A stretch of 13,565 nt of DNA from an uncultured Pseudomonadota bacterium (GTDB lineage: Bacteria > Pseudomonadota > Gammaproteobacteria > Methylococcales > Methylomonadaceae): the NCBI GenBank assembly GCA_903953455.1, contig CAJBJW010000028.1:1-13565 (forward strand), written 5' to 3'. A model generated the notes under the pieces. It saw nothing but the letters and a program-made list of their open reading frames with translations. It searched no databases and was not told the origin of the DNA. The first letter of the stretch is position 1. Each line of letters opens with the position of its first letter. This document shows, piece by piece, positions 7,994 to 13,565 of this stretch. Made by a program: the position numbers and the translations under genes.

Positions 7994-8002
7994 TGTTATA
8001 AT
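7994..8002 (+). promoter_or_regulatory. Extended -10 promoter for the PilZ-birA-coaX operon
   Basis: TGTTATAAT is a consensus extended -10 (TGn then TATAAT at 7997-8002). No good -35 is present at 17 bp, where the terminator stem lies, which is acceptable for extended -10 promoters. Transcription would start near 8009, leaving a leader of about 125 nt before the PilZ start. I see no known riboswitch consensus in that leader; it holds only a small ACTTT/AAAGT hairpin near 8065. Confidence 0.55.
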
Positions 8003-8136
8003 CCAAATTTTTAACGATTCATTCAAAGTTCAATCTCTGCACTGATGTTGGTTTTCAAGCTACTTTTTAGAAAGTCCAAAACACACGTCGAAGTAAAACA
8101 CATATTGATAAGCAGACACTTAATAGGACAAGACGC

Positions 8137-8745
8137 ATGACACAATTAAGAAAATCCATTCCCAATGATAAACGCGAATTTTTTCGCATTTACGATGATG
8201 TCAATTTATCGTATCAGCTAATCGACGAAGCACAAACAAAACAACCCATTTTAGTTGAAGCCAATTTACTTGATAGTTGCTCACTTTCCTCTGCACTTGA
8301 GTTAATTAAGAAAGAAGCAGACATTATTCATGAAAAACTCGGCAAAATACATCCTGATTTTGCTAATTATTTAAAATTACTCGATATTAAAGTCAATTTA
8401 CTTGCCACCACGGTTATTCGTATTGCAGGAGATGACGCTCATAAAAATCAAACACGCAACGCAAATATTAGCGTGACAGGAATAGGTTTTGACTGTGAAG
8501 AATTACTTGATATTGGACAGTATTTAGAACTGAAAATTCTACTTGTACATAGTACTGTTGTAATGACAGCGTATGCGAAAATAATTCATCATTTTGAATA
8601 TACAAACCCCGAAAGCCCATGCCCGTTTTTTGTTGGTGCGACATTTATCAATATGAAAGAAACCGATTCGGAATTACTCAGCACACACATTGCAAAGAAA
8701 CAACTTCAACAAATTCGCCAACGAAAAGAATCTCAAGATTTATGA
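8137..8745 (+). CDS. PilZ domain protein, probable cyclic-di-GMP receptor
   Basis: Cytoplasmic 202-residue protein. Both parts of the cyclic-di-GMP binding signature are visible: RxxxR at R13-R17 (KREFFRI) and (D/N)xSxxG at N110-G115 (NISVTG). In a compact PilZ domain these motifs are about 20-30 residues apart; here about 90 residues separate them, mostly helical (about 48-95). This split arrangement occurs in a group of gammaproteobacterial PilZ proteins that I recall as beginning RREYFRI. The tail from about 185 is basic and glutamine-rich (KKQLQQIRQRK). ATG at 8137 has AGGA 8 nt upstream. The stop overlaps the birA start (ATGA), so it is co-translated with birA and coaX. What it controls cannot be told from the sequence; no motility or polysaccharide genes are nearby. 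Confidence 0.85.
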   Translation: MTQLRKSIPNDKREFFRIYDDVNLSYQLIDEAQTKQPILVEANLLDSCSLSSALELIKKEADIIHEKLGKIHPDFANYLKLLDIKVNLLATTVIRIAGDDAHKNQTRNANISVTGIGFDCEELLDIGQYLELKILLVHSTVVMTAYAKIIHHFEYTNPESPCPFFVGATFINMKETDSELLSTHIAKKQLQQIRQRKESQDL

Positions 8746-9542
8746 TCCCCCATTTTTTGCTCGATGCTAAACACATTGAGTCACAATTAACGCCCAACTG
8801 TTTAGCACTGATATCGGTTTTAGATGTTTTTGAAAGTATCGACTCAACTAATCGTTATTTAATATCCCAAGCGCAAGAAAATGCGCCATCAGGCTCAGTG
8901 TGTTTCACCGATAGCCAGACTGCTGGAAAAGGTCGCCAAGGAAGACAATGGGTATCACCACAAGGCGCCAATATTTACGGTTCATTTTTGTGGCATTTTA
9001 GCAGCGTCACGCAACTTAACGGGTTAAGTTTAGCCATTGGAGTGGGCGTTGTTCGCGTGCTAACAAAATACGGCATTGGTAATGTTGGGTTGAAATGGCC
9101 AAATGACATTTACAGTGATGGCAAAAAATTAGGCGGCATTTTAATTGAGGTAACGTCACGCGCAGATGGCAAAGCAAGTGCTGTCATTGGTCTTGGGTTG
9201 AATGTCGATTTACCGCCCAATATTGATAGTATCACGCAAGCCTATACCGATTTAAAAACCATTGCTCCACACATTTCACTCGAGCGCAATACACTCATTG
9301 CCGATTTACTAAACGAACTCATTCCACTTACTGCGTCATTTGAAACACAAAGTTTGTCTGCTTACGTCGACGAATGGCGTGGTTATGATTGCTTAAAAGG
9401 TAAAGTGGCGACTTTATATGTAGGCAAACAGGCTATTGAAGGCACTGTGCAAGGTATCGATGATAATGGTCTATTAAAATTGCAACAGGCTGACGGGATA
9501 GAAAATATGTTTGCATCGGGTGAAGTGAGTTTTAGTCAATGA
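8742..9542 (+). CDS. birA: Biotin--[acetyl-CoA-carboxylase] ligase, monofunctional
   Basis: Cytoplasmic enzyme that makes biotinyl-5'-AMP and attaches biotin to the biotin carboxyl carrier protein of acetyl-CoA carboxylase. The 266-residue product has SIDSTN (32-37), the biotinyl-AMP loop GKGRQGRQW (62-70), KWPND (118-122) and GKKLGGILIE (127-136), then a C-terminal SH3-like cap. The first 28 or so residues are too short for the winged-helix domain of E. coli BirA (about 320 residues), so this enzyme should lack bio-operon repressor activity. I chose the ATG at 8742 because it overlaps the PilZ stop by four bases; the frame is open further upstream to 8619, but that part lies entirely inside the PilZ gene and encodes nothing BirA-like. 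A second ATGA overlap joins it to coaX. Confidence 0.95.
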   Translation: MIPHFLLDAKHIESQLTPNCLALISVLDVFESIDSTNRYLISQAQENAPSGSVCFTDSQTAGKGRQGRQWVSPQGANIYGSFLWHFSSVTQLNGLSLAIGVGVVRVLTKYGIGNVGLKWPNDIYSDGKKLGGILIEVTSRADGKASAVIGLGLNVDLPPNIDSITQAYTDLKTIAPHISLERNTLIADLLNELIPLTASFETQSLSAYVDEWRGYDCLKGKVATLYVGKQAIEGTVQGIDDNGLLKLQQADGIENMFASGEVSFSQ

Positions 9543-10273
9543 ACTTGCTCTTAGATTTAGGCAATAGTCGATTAAAGTGGGCACTCTATGACAACACAAC
9601 ACTCATCAAGCAAGGAAAAAGTCTTCCTCACAGCGAGTTAACCGCAAAGCAGTTAACTCAATTATGGCAAGAGTTACACCCCGAGAAAATTGGAATTTCA
9701 TGCGTGGGTAAAACCGATTTATTGCACTGTATTGAATCAGTGATGGATGACTTATGGGGAGATACAATTTTACGTTTTCACGCACAAACGCAAGCTCATG
9801 CTTTTGATGTTCAAAATGGTTATTTGCACCCTGAAAAATTAGGTGTTGATCGTTGGCTAGCCTTACTTGCTGCTCGCCAAAAAACACTAACACACACTTG
9901 TATTGTAGATTGTGGCACAGCTATTACCGTCGATATTGTAGACGTCAAAGGTCAGCATGAAGGCGGATTGATATGCGCTGGCTTAAATCTTATGCAGCAT
10001 GCGCTCGCCTGCCATACTGCGGATTTACCCTTCTCAACGCAAACGCACCCTATTGGACTGGCAAAAGAAACAAACGCAGCTATTTATAGCGGCACTTTAT
10101 TTGCCGCTTGTGGTTTAATTGAACACATTATGGCAAAGCAGCCTAAGAACACGACCTTACTACTCACCGGCGGCGACGCACCACTTATTGCGATGCAACT
10201 AAAGTATCCTTGCACAATTGAAACAGAACTTGTTCTAGAAGGTTTAGCTCTCACACTTCAATCGTTTAAATAG
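9539..10273 (+). CDS. coaX: Type III pantothenate kinase
   Basis: First step of coenzyme A synthesis: phosphorylates pantothenate; the type III enzyme characteristically needs a monovalent cation and is insensitive to CoA feedback. The 244-residue protein has the ASKHA-fold motifs expected: phosphate-1 loop LDLGNSRLKW (5-14), GVDRW (102-106, with catalytic D104), DCGTAITVD (124-132), HEGGLICAGL (140-149) and, near the end, LLTGGDA. The start overlaps the birA stop (ATGA). The birA-coaX order is common in proteobacteria, and both enzymes feed acetyl-CoA/fatty-acid metabolism. No clear terminator hairpin follows; the 84 bp after the stop (10274-10357) are T-rich and otherwise featureless. Confidence 0.95.
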   Translation: MNLLLDLGNSRLKWALYDNTTLIKQGKSLPHSELTAKQLTQLWQELHPEKIGISCVGKTDLLHCIESVMDDLWGDTILRFHAQTQAHAFDVQNGYLHPEKLGVDRWLALLAARQKTLTHTCIVDCGTAITVDIVDVKGQHEGGLICAGLNLMQHALACHTADLPFSTQTHPIGLAKETNAAIYSGTLFAACGLIEHIMAKQPKNTTLLLTGGDAPLIAMQLKYPCTIETELVLEGLALTLQSFK

Positions 10274-10357
10274 AATCCTTCCCTTTTTTAGTTCATTTCC
10301 TATCTTTTTTATGTCCATTACTCTCATGCTACGCATTGAGATTGCGTTAAGAAATCC

Positions 10358-10567
10358 AATATCGTTATTTTGATAAACGCATTCCTGTTGCGCTTTATTG
10401 TGCGACTATAACTATCGAATCATGAATAATAAAGTTGCCTATTAGAAATTCTATGGGATTAAGAAAGATTGCGAACTATTCACACGAATAACGCCTTTTT
10501 CTTTTAAAAAACCATACATTTATAAATAGGTTGACTCTAATTTATCATCATTGATTGAGATTGTTTT
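10358..10567 (+). repeat. Upstream region of Sel1 copy 1, duplicated at 11683-11893
   Basis: This 210-bp non-coding stretch aligns with the 211 bp before the second Sel1 gene. Shared blocks in the same order are AATATCGTnATTTT, the identical 19-mer CGCTTTATTGTGCGACTAT (10391-10409), AATAATAAAGT, CTATTAnAAATTC and, just before the start codon, ATTGATTGAGATTGTTT. Spacing to the ATG is kept to within one base, so it probably holds the promoter. A weak TTGATA-17 bp-CTTTAT pair (10370-10398) has a positional counterpart in copy 2, but neither hexamer is strong. Between the blocks the two copies have diverged heavily. Confidence 0.75.
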
Positions 10568-11530
10568 ATGCGTTATATAATGTTTTTTGCCTTTTTTTTA
10601 TTATCATTTATCTCTCATGCAGCAGACACACGTTTTGAAGAAGGCGTTGATGCATATCAAAATAACAGTTATCAACAAGCTTTTGCTATTTTTCTACCGC
10701 TTGCACAAGCAGGTAATGTTGATGCCCAATTATCCGTTGGGACAATGTATGACAGAGGACAAGGGGTTGAACAAGACTCCCAAGAAGCACTTAAATGGTA
10801 TCAATTAGCTGCGGGACAAGGAGATAACATCGCGAAGTCATTGGTGAAAACCATGTTTAATTCAGCTGAAGGCGCAACGAAATATGAAGATAATCAAAAC
10901 ACGAATGAACTAGACACCCCGCCAGTTAACGTTGATTCAATAGAATTAATATCACCTGCTTTATCACGAGAAGAAATGCTTAATCAAATTCTCAATCAAT
11001 CACGTCTGTCTGTTCTTATCCCACCTGAAAAAACATCATCCATTGAAAAACCAGAAAAATCTCTTTTTAGTTTGGCGACCTATCACAAAATTGAGAATTG
11101 GATCAAAAATAGCTTTATCTACATCGCAGAATTTATAGGTGTGTTAATTTTTGGTTTTGCACTTTTTTATATGCTAAAAAACAAGAAAAAAGCACACAAA
11201 ACGCCATTTTTTTTCAGCTTGATCGAAGATGAAGTCACCGAGGAAATAGTCGAAAATCCAATTTCAGAAGAGGTACCTGAAATTAATGTCATTGAAGAAA
11301 TTTCAACTGCGTATTTTGAAGCTGAACCTGCTCAAAATTCTAGAAATATAGAGCCAGTAGCCAACGAAGTAGAAGAAAAAACACTACAAAAAGAAACATT
11401 ATTTGAATACTGTTATAACAATAATGCATATGATGAAGAAAAACTAAACGAAAAAACTATCACTAAGCTACAACGTAGACGGTATAAAAGCAGTGTGATG
11501 GAATATTGCTACGAAGAATGCTATCACTAA
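10568..11530 (+). CDS. Sel1-repeat single-pass membrane protein, copy 1
   Basis: 320-residue envelope protein. Signal peptide 1-18 (cleavage after SHA), then a TPR/Sel1-like region (about 20-98): RFEEGVDAYQNNSYQQAF, FLPLAQAGNVDAQLSVGTMY, then GQGVEQDSQEALKWYQLAA, giving one full Sel1 unit plus a preceding TPR-like helix pair. A variable linker (about 98-180) leads to one membrane helix (about 183-206) followed by KNKKK, so Sel1 should face the periplasm and the tail the cytoplasm. The tail is acidic to about 270, then has a conserved Tyr/Cys block: LFEYCYNN from 278 and MEYCYEECY near the end. Sel1 proteins act in protein-protein interactions; no specific partner is evident. The ATG at 10568 is preceded by a weak GAG-containing ribosome site conserved in copy 2. 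Copy 2 is the tandem paralogue; linker regions differ while Sel1 and tail are conserved. Confidence 0.85.
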   Translation: MRYIMFFAFFLLSFISHAADTRFEEGVDAYQNNSYQQAFAIFLPLAQAGNVDAQLSVGTMYDRGQGVEQDSQEALKWYQLAAGQGDNIAKSLVKTMFNSAEGATKYEDNQNTNELDTPPVNVDSIELISPALSREEMLNQILNQSRLSVLIPPEKTSSIEKPEKSLFSLATYHKIENWIKNSFIYIAEFIGVLIFGFALFYMLKNKKKAHKTPFFFSLIEDEVTEEIVENPISEEVPEINVIEEISTAYFEAEPAQNSRNIEPVANEVEEKTLQKETLFEYCYNNNAYDEEKLNEKTITKLQRRRYKSSVMEYCYEECYH

Positions 11531-11533
11531 ACG

Positions 11534-11618
11534 TTTAAAGCATTCTAATCAACCCAATAAAGTCTAACTCCTTCGCTAAACCGCAAAATATACCTCGCCA
11601 GTTACCCAAAACTGGCGA
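11534..11618 (-). pseudogene. Decayed 3' remnant of the small membrane-protein gene found intact at 12707-12991
   Basis: Read on the minus strand, this stretch aligns with the last 24 or so codons of the intact gene behind Sel1 copy 2: shared TCGCCAG, TTTTGGG, CTGGCGA, TATATTTTGC, AGACTTTA/GGACTTTT and AGAATGCTTTAA. It carries a 2-nt deletion, an in-frame TAA where the intact gene has Met75, and a small insertion near the end, so it cannot be translated as that protein. Homology stops at about 11618. It sits convergently to Sel1 copy 1 exactly as the intact gene sits to copy 2, showing that it was carried along in the tandem duplication. Confidence 0.72.
11595..11618. terminator. Hairpin downstream of Sel1 copy 1, possible terminator
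   Basis: TCGCCAGT (11595-11602) and ACTGGCGA (11611-11618) form a perfect 8-bp stem with an 8-nt loop, followed on the plus strand by TTGTTTACTT. The T-tract is weak. A 7-bp version exists in the intact gene at 12760-12785, so the hairpin may simply be inherited coding sequence. Confidence 0.35.
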
Positions 11619-11682
11619 TTGTTTACTTCCGTCACAATCCCTTCATCAGTCTTAACATTCAACTTCTCTTGTAAATGAAACA

Positions 11683-11893
11683 AATATCGTAATTTTTATA
11701 ACCGTGTTTCATTTTCGCTTTATTGTGCGACTATCACTCTCAAATTAGGAATAATAAAGTCATCTATTAAAAATTCGATGGTATTTGAAAATCAATGTGT
11801 TAGCGATGGAATAAATAGCGCCGTTCTTTTTTAGATCTCTTGTCATTGTTAATTTGTTACCTCTACTTTATTCACTATTGATTGAGATTGTTT
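11683..11893 (+). repeat. Upstream region of Sel1 copy 2, duplicate of 10358-10567
   Basis: Second copy of the shared upstream region, with the identical 19-mer at 11716-11734, lying 178 bp before the ATG (177 bp in copy 1). It completes the 363-bp gap 11531-11893, which otherwise holds the gene remnant and hairpin described above plus about 64 bp (11619-11682) in which I see nothing. Confidence 0.75.
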
Positions 11894-12703
11894 ATGCGTT
11901 ATTTAACATTTTTCATATTTATATTATTACCCATTTTCTCTCATGCAACAGTCACACGTTTTGAAGAGGGTCTTGAAGCTTATCAAAACAACAATTACCG
12001 TCAAGCATTCGATATTCTTTTGCCCCTTGCTCAAGCAGGAAATGTTGACGCTCAATTATCTGTTGGGACGATGTATAACAAAGGTCAAGGCGTTAAACAA
12101 GACACAAAAAAAGCACTTAAATTTTATCAACTAGCCGCCGATCAAGGCGATTACATTGCAAAAACACTCATTCAAACACTGCTTTTAACCAATAGTGAGT
12201 TTAAATATTACAACGATCAAGATACCATCAAGACCAATTATGATGCTAAGAACATAACGATTCCCGTTCATTCAATAAGCAATAGCATCCTCTTTATTGC
12301 AGTATTTATAATTTTACTCCTAGTTGGTTTTGCGCTTTTTCATGTATTCAAACCTAAAAAACCGATCAGAAAAATGCCTGTTTTTGACAGTGATATAAAA
12401 GAGAATAAGATAGATGAGGAAATAACAGAAATTGCTATCTTTGAAGAAACGCCTATTTTAGAAGAAATTTCTGCTGGTTATTTTGAATCCAATCAAACAA
12501 TTCACGAAACCCCAATTGTCGAAAAAGTATTCGAAGATGAAATAGTCATAAAAGAAAAGCTATTCGAATATTGTTATAACAATCATGTGTACGATGAAAA
12601 AAAATCAAATAAAAAGTCAATTACTACCATTCAGCGAATACGCTACCAAGGAAGTGCGATGGAATATTGCTACGAGGAATGCTATGAAGAATGCTATAAC
12701 TAA
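11894..12703 (+). CDS. Sel1-repeat single-pass membrane protein, copy 2
   Basis: 269-residue paralogue of the preceding gene with the same layout: signal peptide 1-18 (FSHA), TPR/Sel1 region about 20-98 (LPLAQAGNVDAQLSVGTMY, GQGVKQDTKKALKFYQLAA), a linker about 50 residues shorter than in copy 1, a membrane helix about 131-152 followed by KPKK, an acidic cytoplasmic segment with EEISAGYFE, and the Tyr/Cys tail from residue 223 (LFEYCYNN to the end). The tail ends EYCYEECYEECYN, one EECY unit more than copy 1, from an adjacent 12-nt duplication at 12674-12697. I chose the ATG at 11894 because it aligns with the copy 1 start and its MRYLTFF signal; a TTG four codons earlier is possible but the shared leader ATTGATTGAGATTGTTT argues against it. 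Its stop is 3 bp from the stop of the convergent small membrane-protein gene. Function is unknown beyond likely protein-protein interaction. Confidence 0.85.
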   Translation: MRYLTFFIFILLPIFSHATVTRFEEGLEAYQNNNYRQAFDILLPLAQAGNVDAQLSVGTMYNKGQGVKQDTKKALKFYQLAADQGDYIAKTLIQTLLLTNSEFKYYNDQDTIKTNYDAKNITIPVHSISNSILFIAVFIILLLVGFALFHVFKPKKPIRKMPVFDSDIKENKIDEEITEIAIFEETPILEEISAGYFESNQTIHETPIVEKVFEDEIVIKEKLFEYCYNNHVYDEKKSNKKSITTIQRIRYQGSAMEYCYEECYEECYN

Positions 12704-12706
12704 TCG

Positions 12707-12991
12707 TTAAAGCATTCTTAAAAGTCCAATCGTATCAATCGTCACCAGCAAAATATAATTCGCCAGCATCCCAAAAGACTGGCGACTATAAGCCGCCCAC
12801 GCATACATCGCACACCCCGTAATCCATACGGGGTATAAAATCAATAACGGCGGGTTGGGAACAGTAATTGCCATTGTTAAACTACAGCCAATCGAAATCG
12901 CCCAAGCTAACAGCTCAATACAAAAGCGAAATCGATTACTGTTCCAATCGCTTTTTATCCACTCAAATGTGGTCAGTAAAATATCATTCAT
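12707..12991 (-). CDS. Small membrane protein of unknown function, about three helices
   Basis: 94-residue hydrophobic protein, probably in the inner membrane. Likely membrane helices are at about 24-43, 48-67 and 73-91, with a short charged N-terminus (FEWIKSDWNSNRFRF) and a PNPP turn at 45-48. The sequence looks like a real, compact family member (AITVPNPPLL, YPVWITGCAMYAWAAYSR, FGMLANYILL), but I cannot name it with confidence; some resemblance to small PnuC-like membrane proteins is only an impression. No strong Shine-Dalgarno precedes the ATG at 12991. It is convergent with Sel1 copy 2 with a 3-bp gap, so the two transcripts may overlap. A broken relative of its 3' end lies at 11534-11618 behind Sel1 copy 1. 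Confidence 0.75.
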   Translation of the reverse strand: MNDILLTTFEWIKSDWNSNRFRFCIELLAWAISIGCSLTMAITVPNPPLLILYPVWITGCAMYAWAAYSRQSFGMLANYILLVTIDTIGLLRML

Positions 12992-13046
12992 TTGAGTAAT
13001 TTACAGGATTTTCGCTATAAAAGCATCTATCTCCTGCCATGACAAA

Positions 13047-13565
13047 TTAGACCGCTGGGTAATTCCAATCAGTCAAATCAGTATTCACAGCTGGTTTACC
13101 TGTTAATACAACAATCACCGTTGGCGTGAATCCACCATCCTCATTCGTATTAAGATAAATTTTTCCTGAGCCTTTGACGTAAAATAATTTTGCTAATTCG
13201 TCTTGTGCATCATTGAGCGAGGGATAAAAACTTAATTCACCTAAATCTCCAAAATCAAGTACGTCGTGTTCTTTCACATTAAAATCCGCCACAGTGTCTA
13301 CTGCGCTATTGAGAACTAAGCCATCATTGCTGTCTGCCGTATAAAAATCTGATGCTGTAAATACAAAAATATCTGACCCTTTGCCGCCCGTTAATCTATC
13401 CGAGCCAGCACCACCAACCAGCGTATCATTACCACTCAAGCCCGACAATTTATCCGCTACCGCTGTACCTTTGAGTATATCGTTATAAGCTGACGATTTT
13501 TTGCTAATCGTCACGTCAACAGGTTTGCTGTTCACTTCCTCAATATTTCCCTTTTTGTCCGTATA
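13047..13565 (-). CDS. RTX-type calcium-binding protein, C-terminal part (5' end outside window)
   Basis: C-terminal region of a protein probably secreted by a type I system. The visible 172 or so codons contain RTX nonapeptide repeats of the GGxGxDxL type (LSGLSGNDTLVGGAGSDRL, then TGGKGSDIFVF), which bind calcium as a parallel beta-roll once outside the cell. They are followed by the usual C-terminal secretion-linked module: SDIFVFTASDF, DTVADFNVKEHDVLDF, and a beta-rich end. The frame is open through 13565 with no stop. A GTG at 13535 could be a start, but it has no clear ribosome site and the upstream codons read like protein (DKKGNIEEVNSKPVDV), so I treat it as interior and the gene as truncated by the window edge. 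Total size and function (adhesin, enzyme, toxin) cannot be judged. No T1SS genes are visible; no terminator hairpin follows the stop. Confidence 0.85.
   Translation of the reverse strand, partial: YTDKKGNIEEVNSKPVDVTISKKSSAYNDILKGTAVADKLSGLSGNDTLVGGAGSDRLTGGKGSDIFVFTASDFYTADSNDGLVLNSAVDTVADFNVKEHDVLDFGDLGELSFYPSLNDAQDELAKLFYVKGSGKIYLNTNEDGGFTPTVIVVLTGKPAVNTDLTDWNYPAV

Noticed and set aside
8003..8136. Possible riboswitch in the PilZ leader
   Set aside because: No cyclic-di-GMP or other riboswitch core that I know is present; only a small AT-rich hairpin is visible.
8619..8741. Longer birA reading frame beginning inside the PilZ gene
   Set aside because: The extra 41 residues are PilZ coding sequence read in another frame and look nothing like a BirA N-terminus; the ATGA overlap at 8742 is the natural start.
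10358..11893. Repeated upstream blocks as an insertion sequence or CRISPR
   Set aside because: Only two copies, no transposase, no terminal inverted repeats or target duplications seen, no regular spacers; simple tandem duplication explains them.
10587..12134. Overlapping second-frame ORFs (10587-10808 and 11943-12134) that resemble each other
   Set aside because: Their similarity follows from the Sel1 gene duplication; the third-base pattern and the signal-peptide/Sel1 reading support the main frame only.

Overview
This window looks like chromosomal DNA of an AT-rich gammaproteobacterium. The protein style, the birA-coaX pair, a PilZ protein and an RTX protein would suit a Thiotrichales/Beggiatoaceae-type genome. 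That placement is inferred from gene content and protein flavour, and there is no rRNA or marker gene here to settle it. I see no tRNA, rRNA, CRISPR array, transposase or integrase.

Left part (1-2529, minus strand): an amide-nitrogen cluster read right to left. It holds formamidase fmdA, the zinc-ribbon protein fmdB, and the start of a urea/short-chain-amide ABC transporter binding protein (fmdD/urtA type) that runs off the left edge.

Centre-left (2820-7990, plus strand): an apparent three-gene operon divergent from fmdA. It encodes an exported protein of unknown function, an 1122-residue sensor in which an NCS1-type (cytosine/purine/hydantoin permease) transporter is fused to a Cys-rich module and a hybrid histidine kinase, and a REC-LuxR response regulator. 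A Rho-independent terminator closes it. The two blocks share a 290-bp intergenic region holding a 34-bp near-perfect dyad. The simplest reading, which is inference, is that the transporter-like sensor detects a small nitrogen compound or its flux and, through the LuxR regulator, controls formamidase and amide uptake. The architecture parallels the transporter-kinase CbrA, but with an NCS1 rather than an SSS transporter.

Centre-right (7994-10273, plus): an extended -10 promoter sits next to the terminator and precedes PilZ protein, birA (biotin protein ligase without the HTH domain) and coaX (type III pantothenate kinase). The three are joined by ATGA stop/start overlaps, so they are very likely co-transcribed.

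Right part (10358-12991): two tandem paralogues encoding Sel1-repeat, single-pass membrane proteins with an unusual Tyr/Cys-rich C-terminal tail. The duplication includes about 210 bp of upstream DNA and, behind the first copy, a decayed tail of the small convergent membrane-protein gene that is still intact behind the second. At the right edge (13047 to the end, minus) is the C-terminal part of an RTX-type protein whose beginning lies outside the window.
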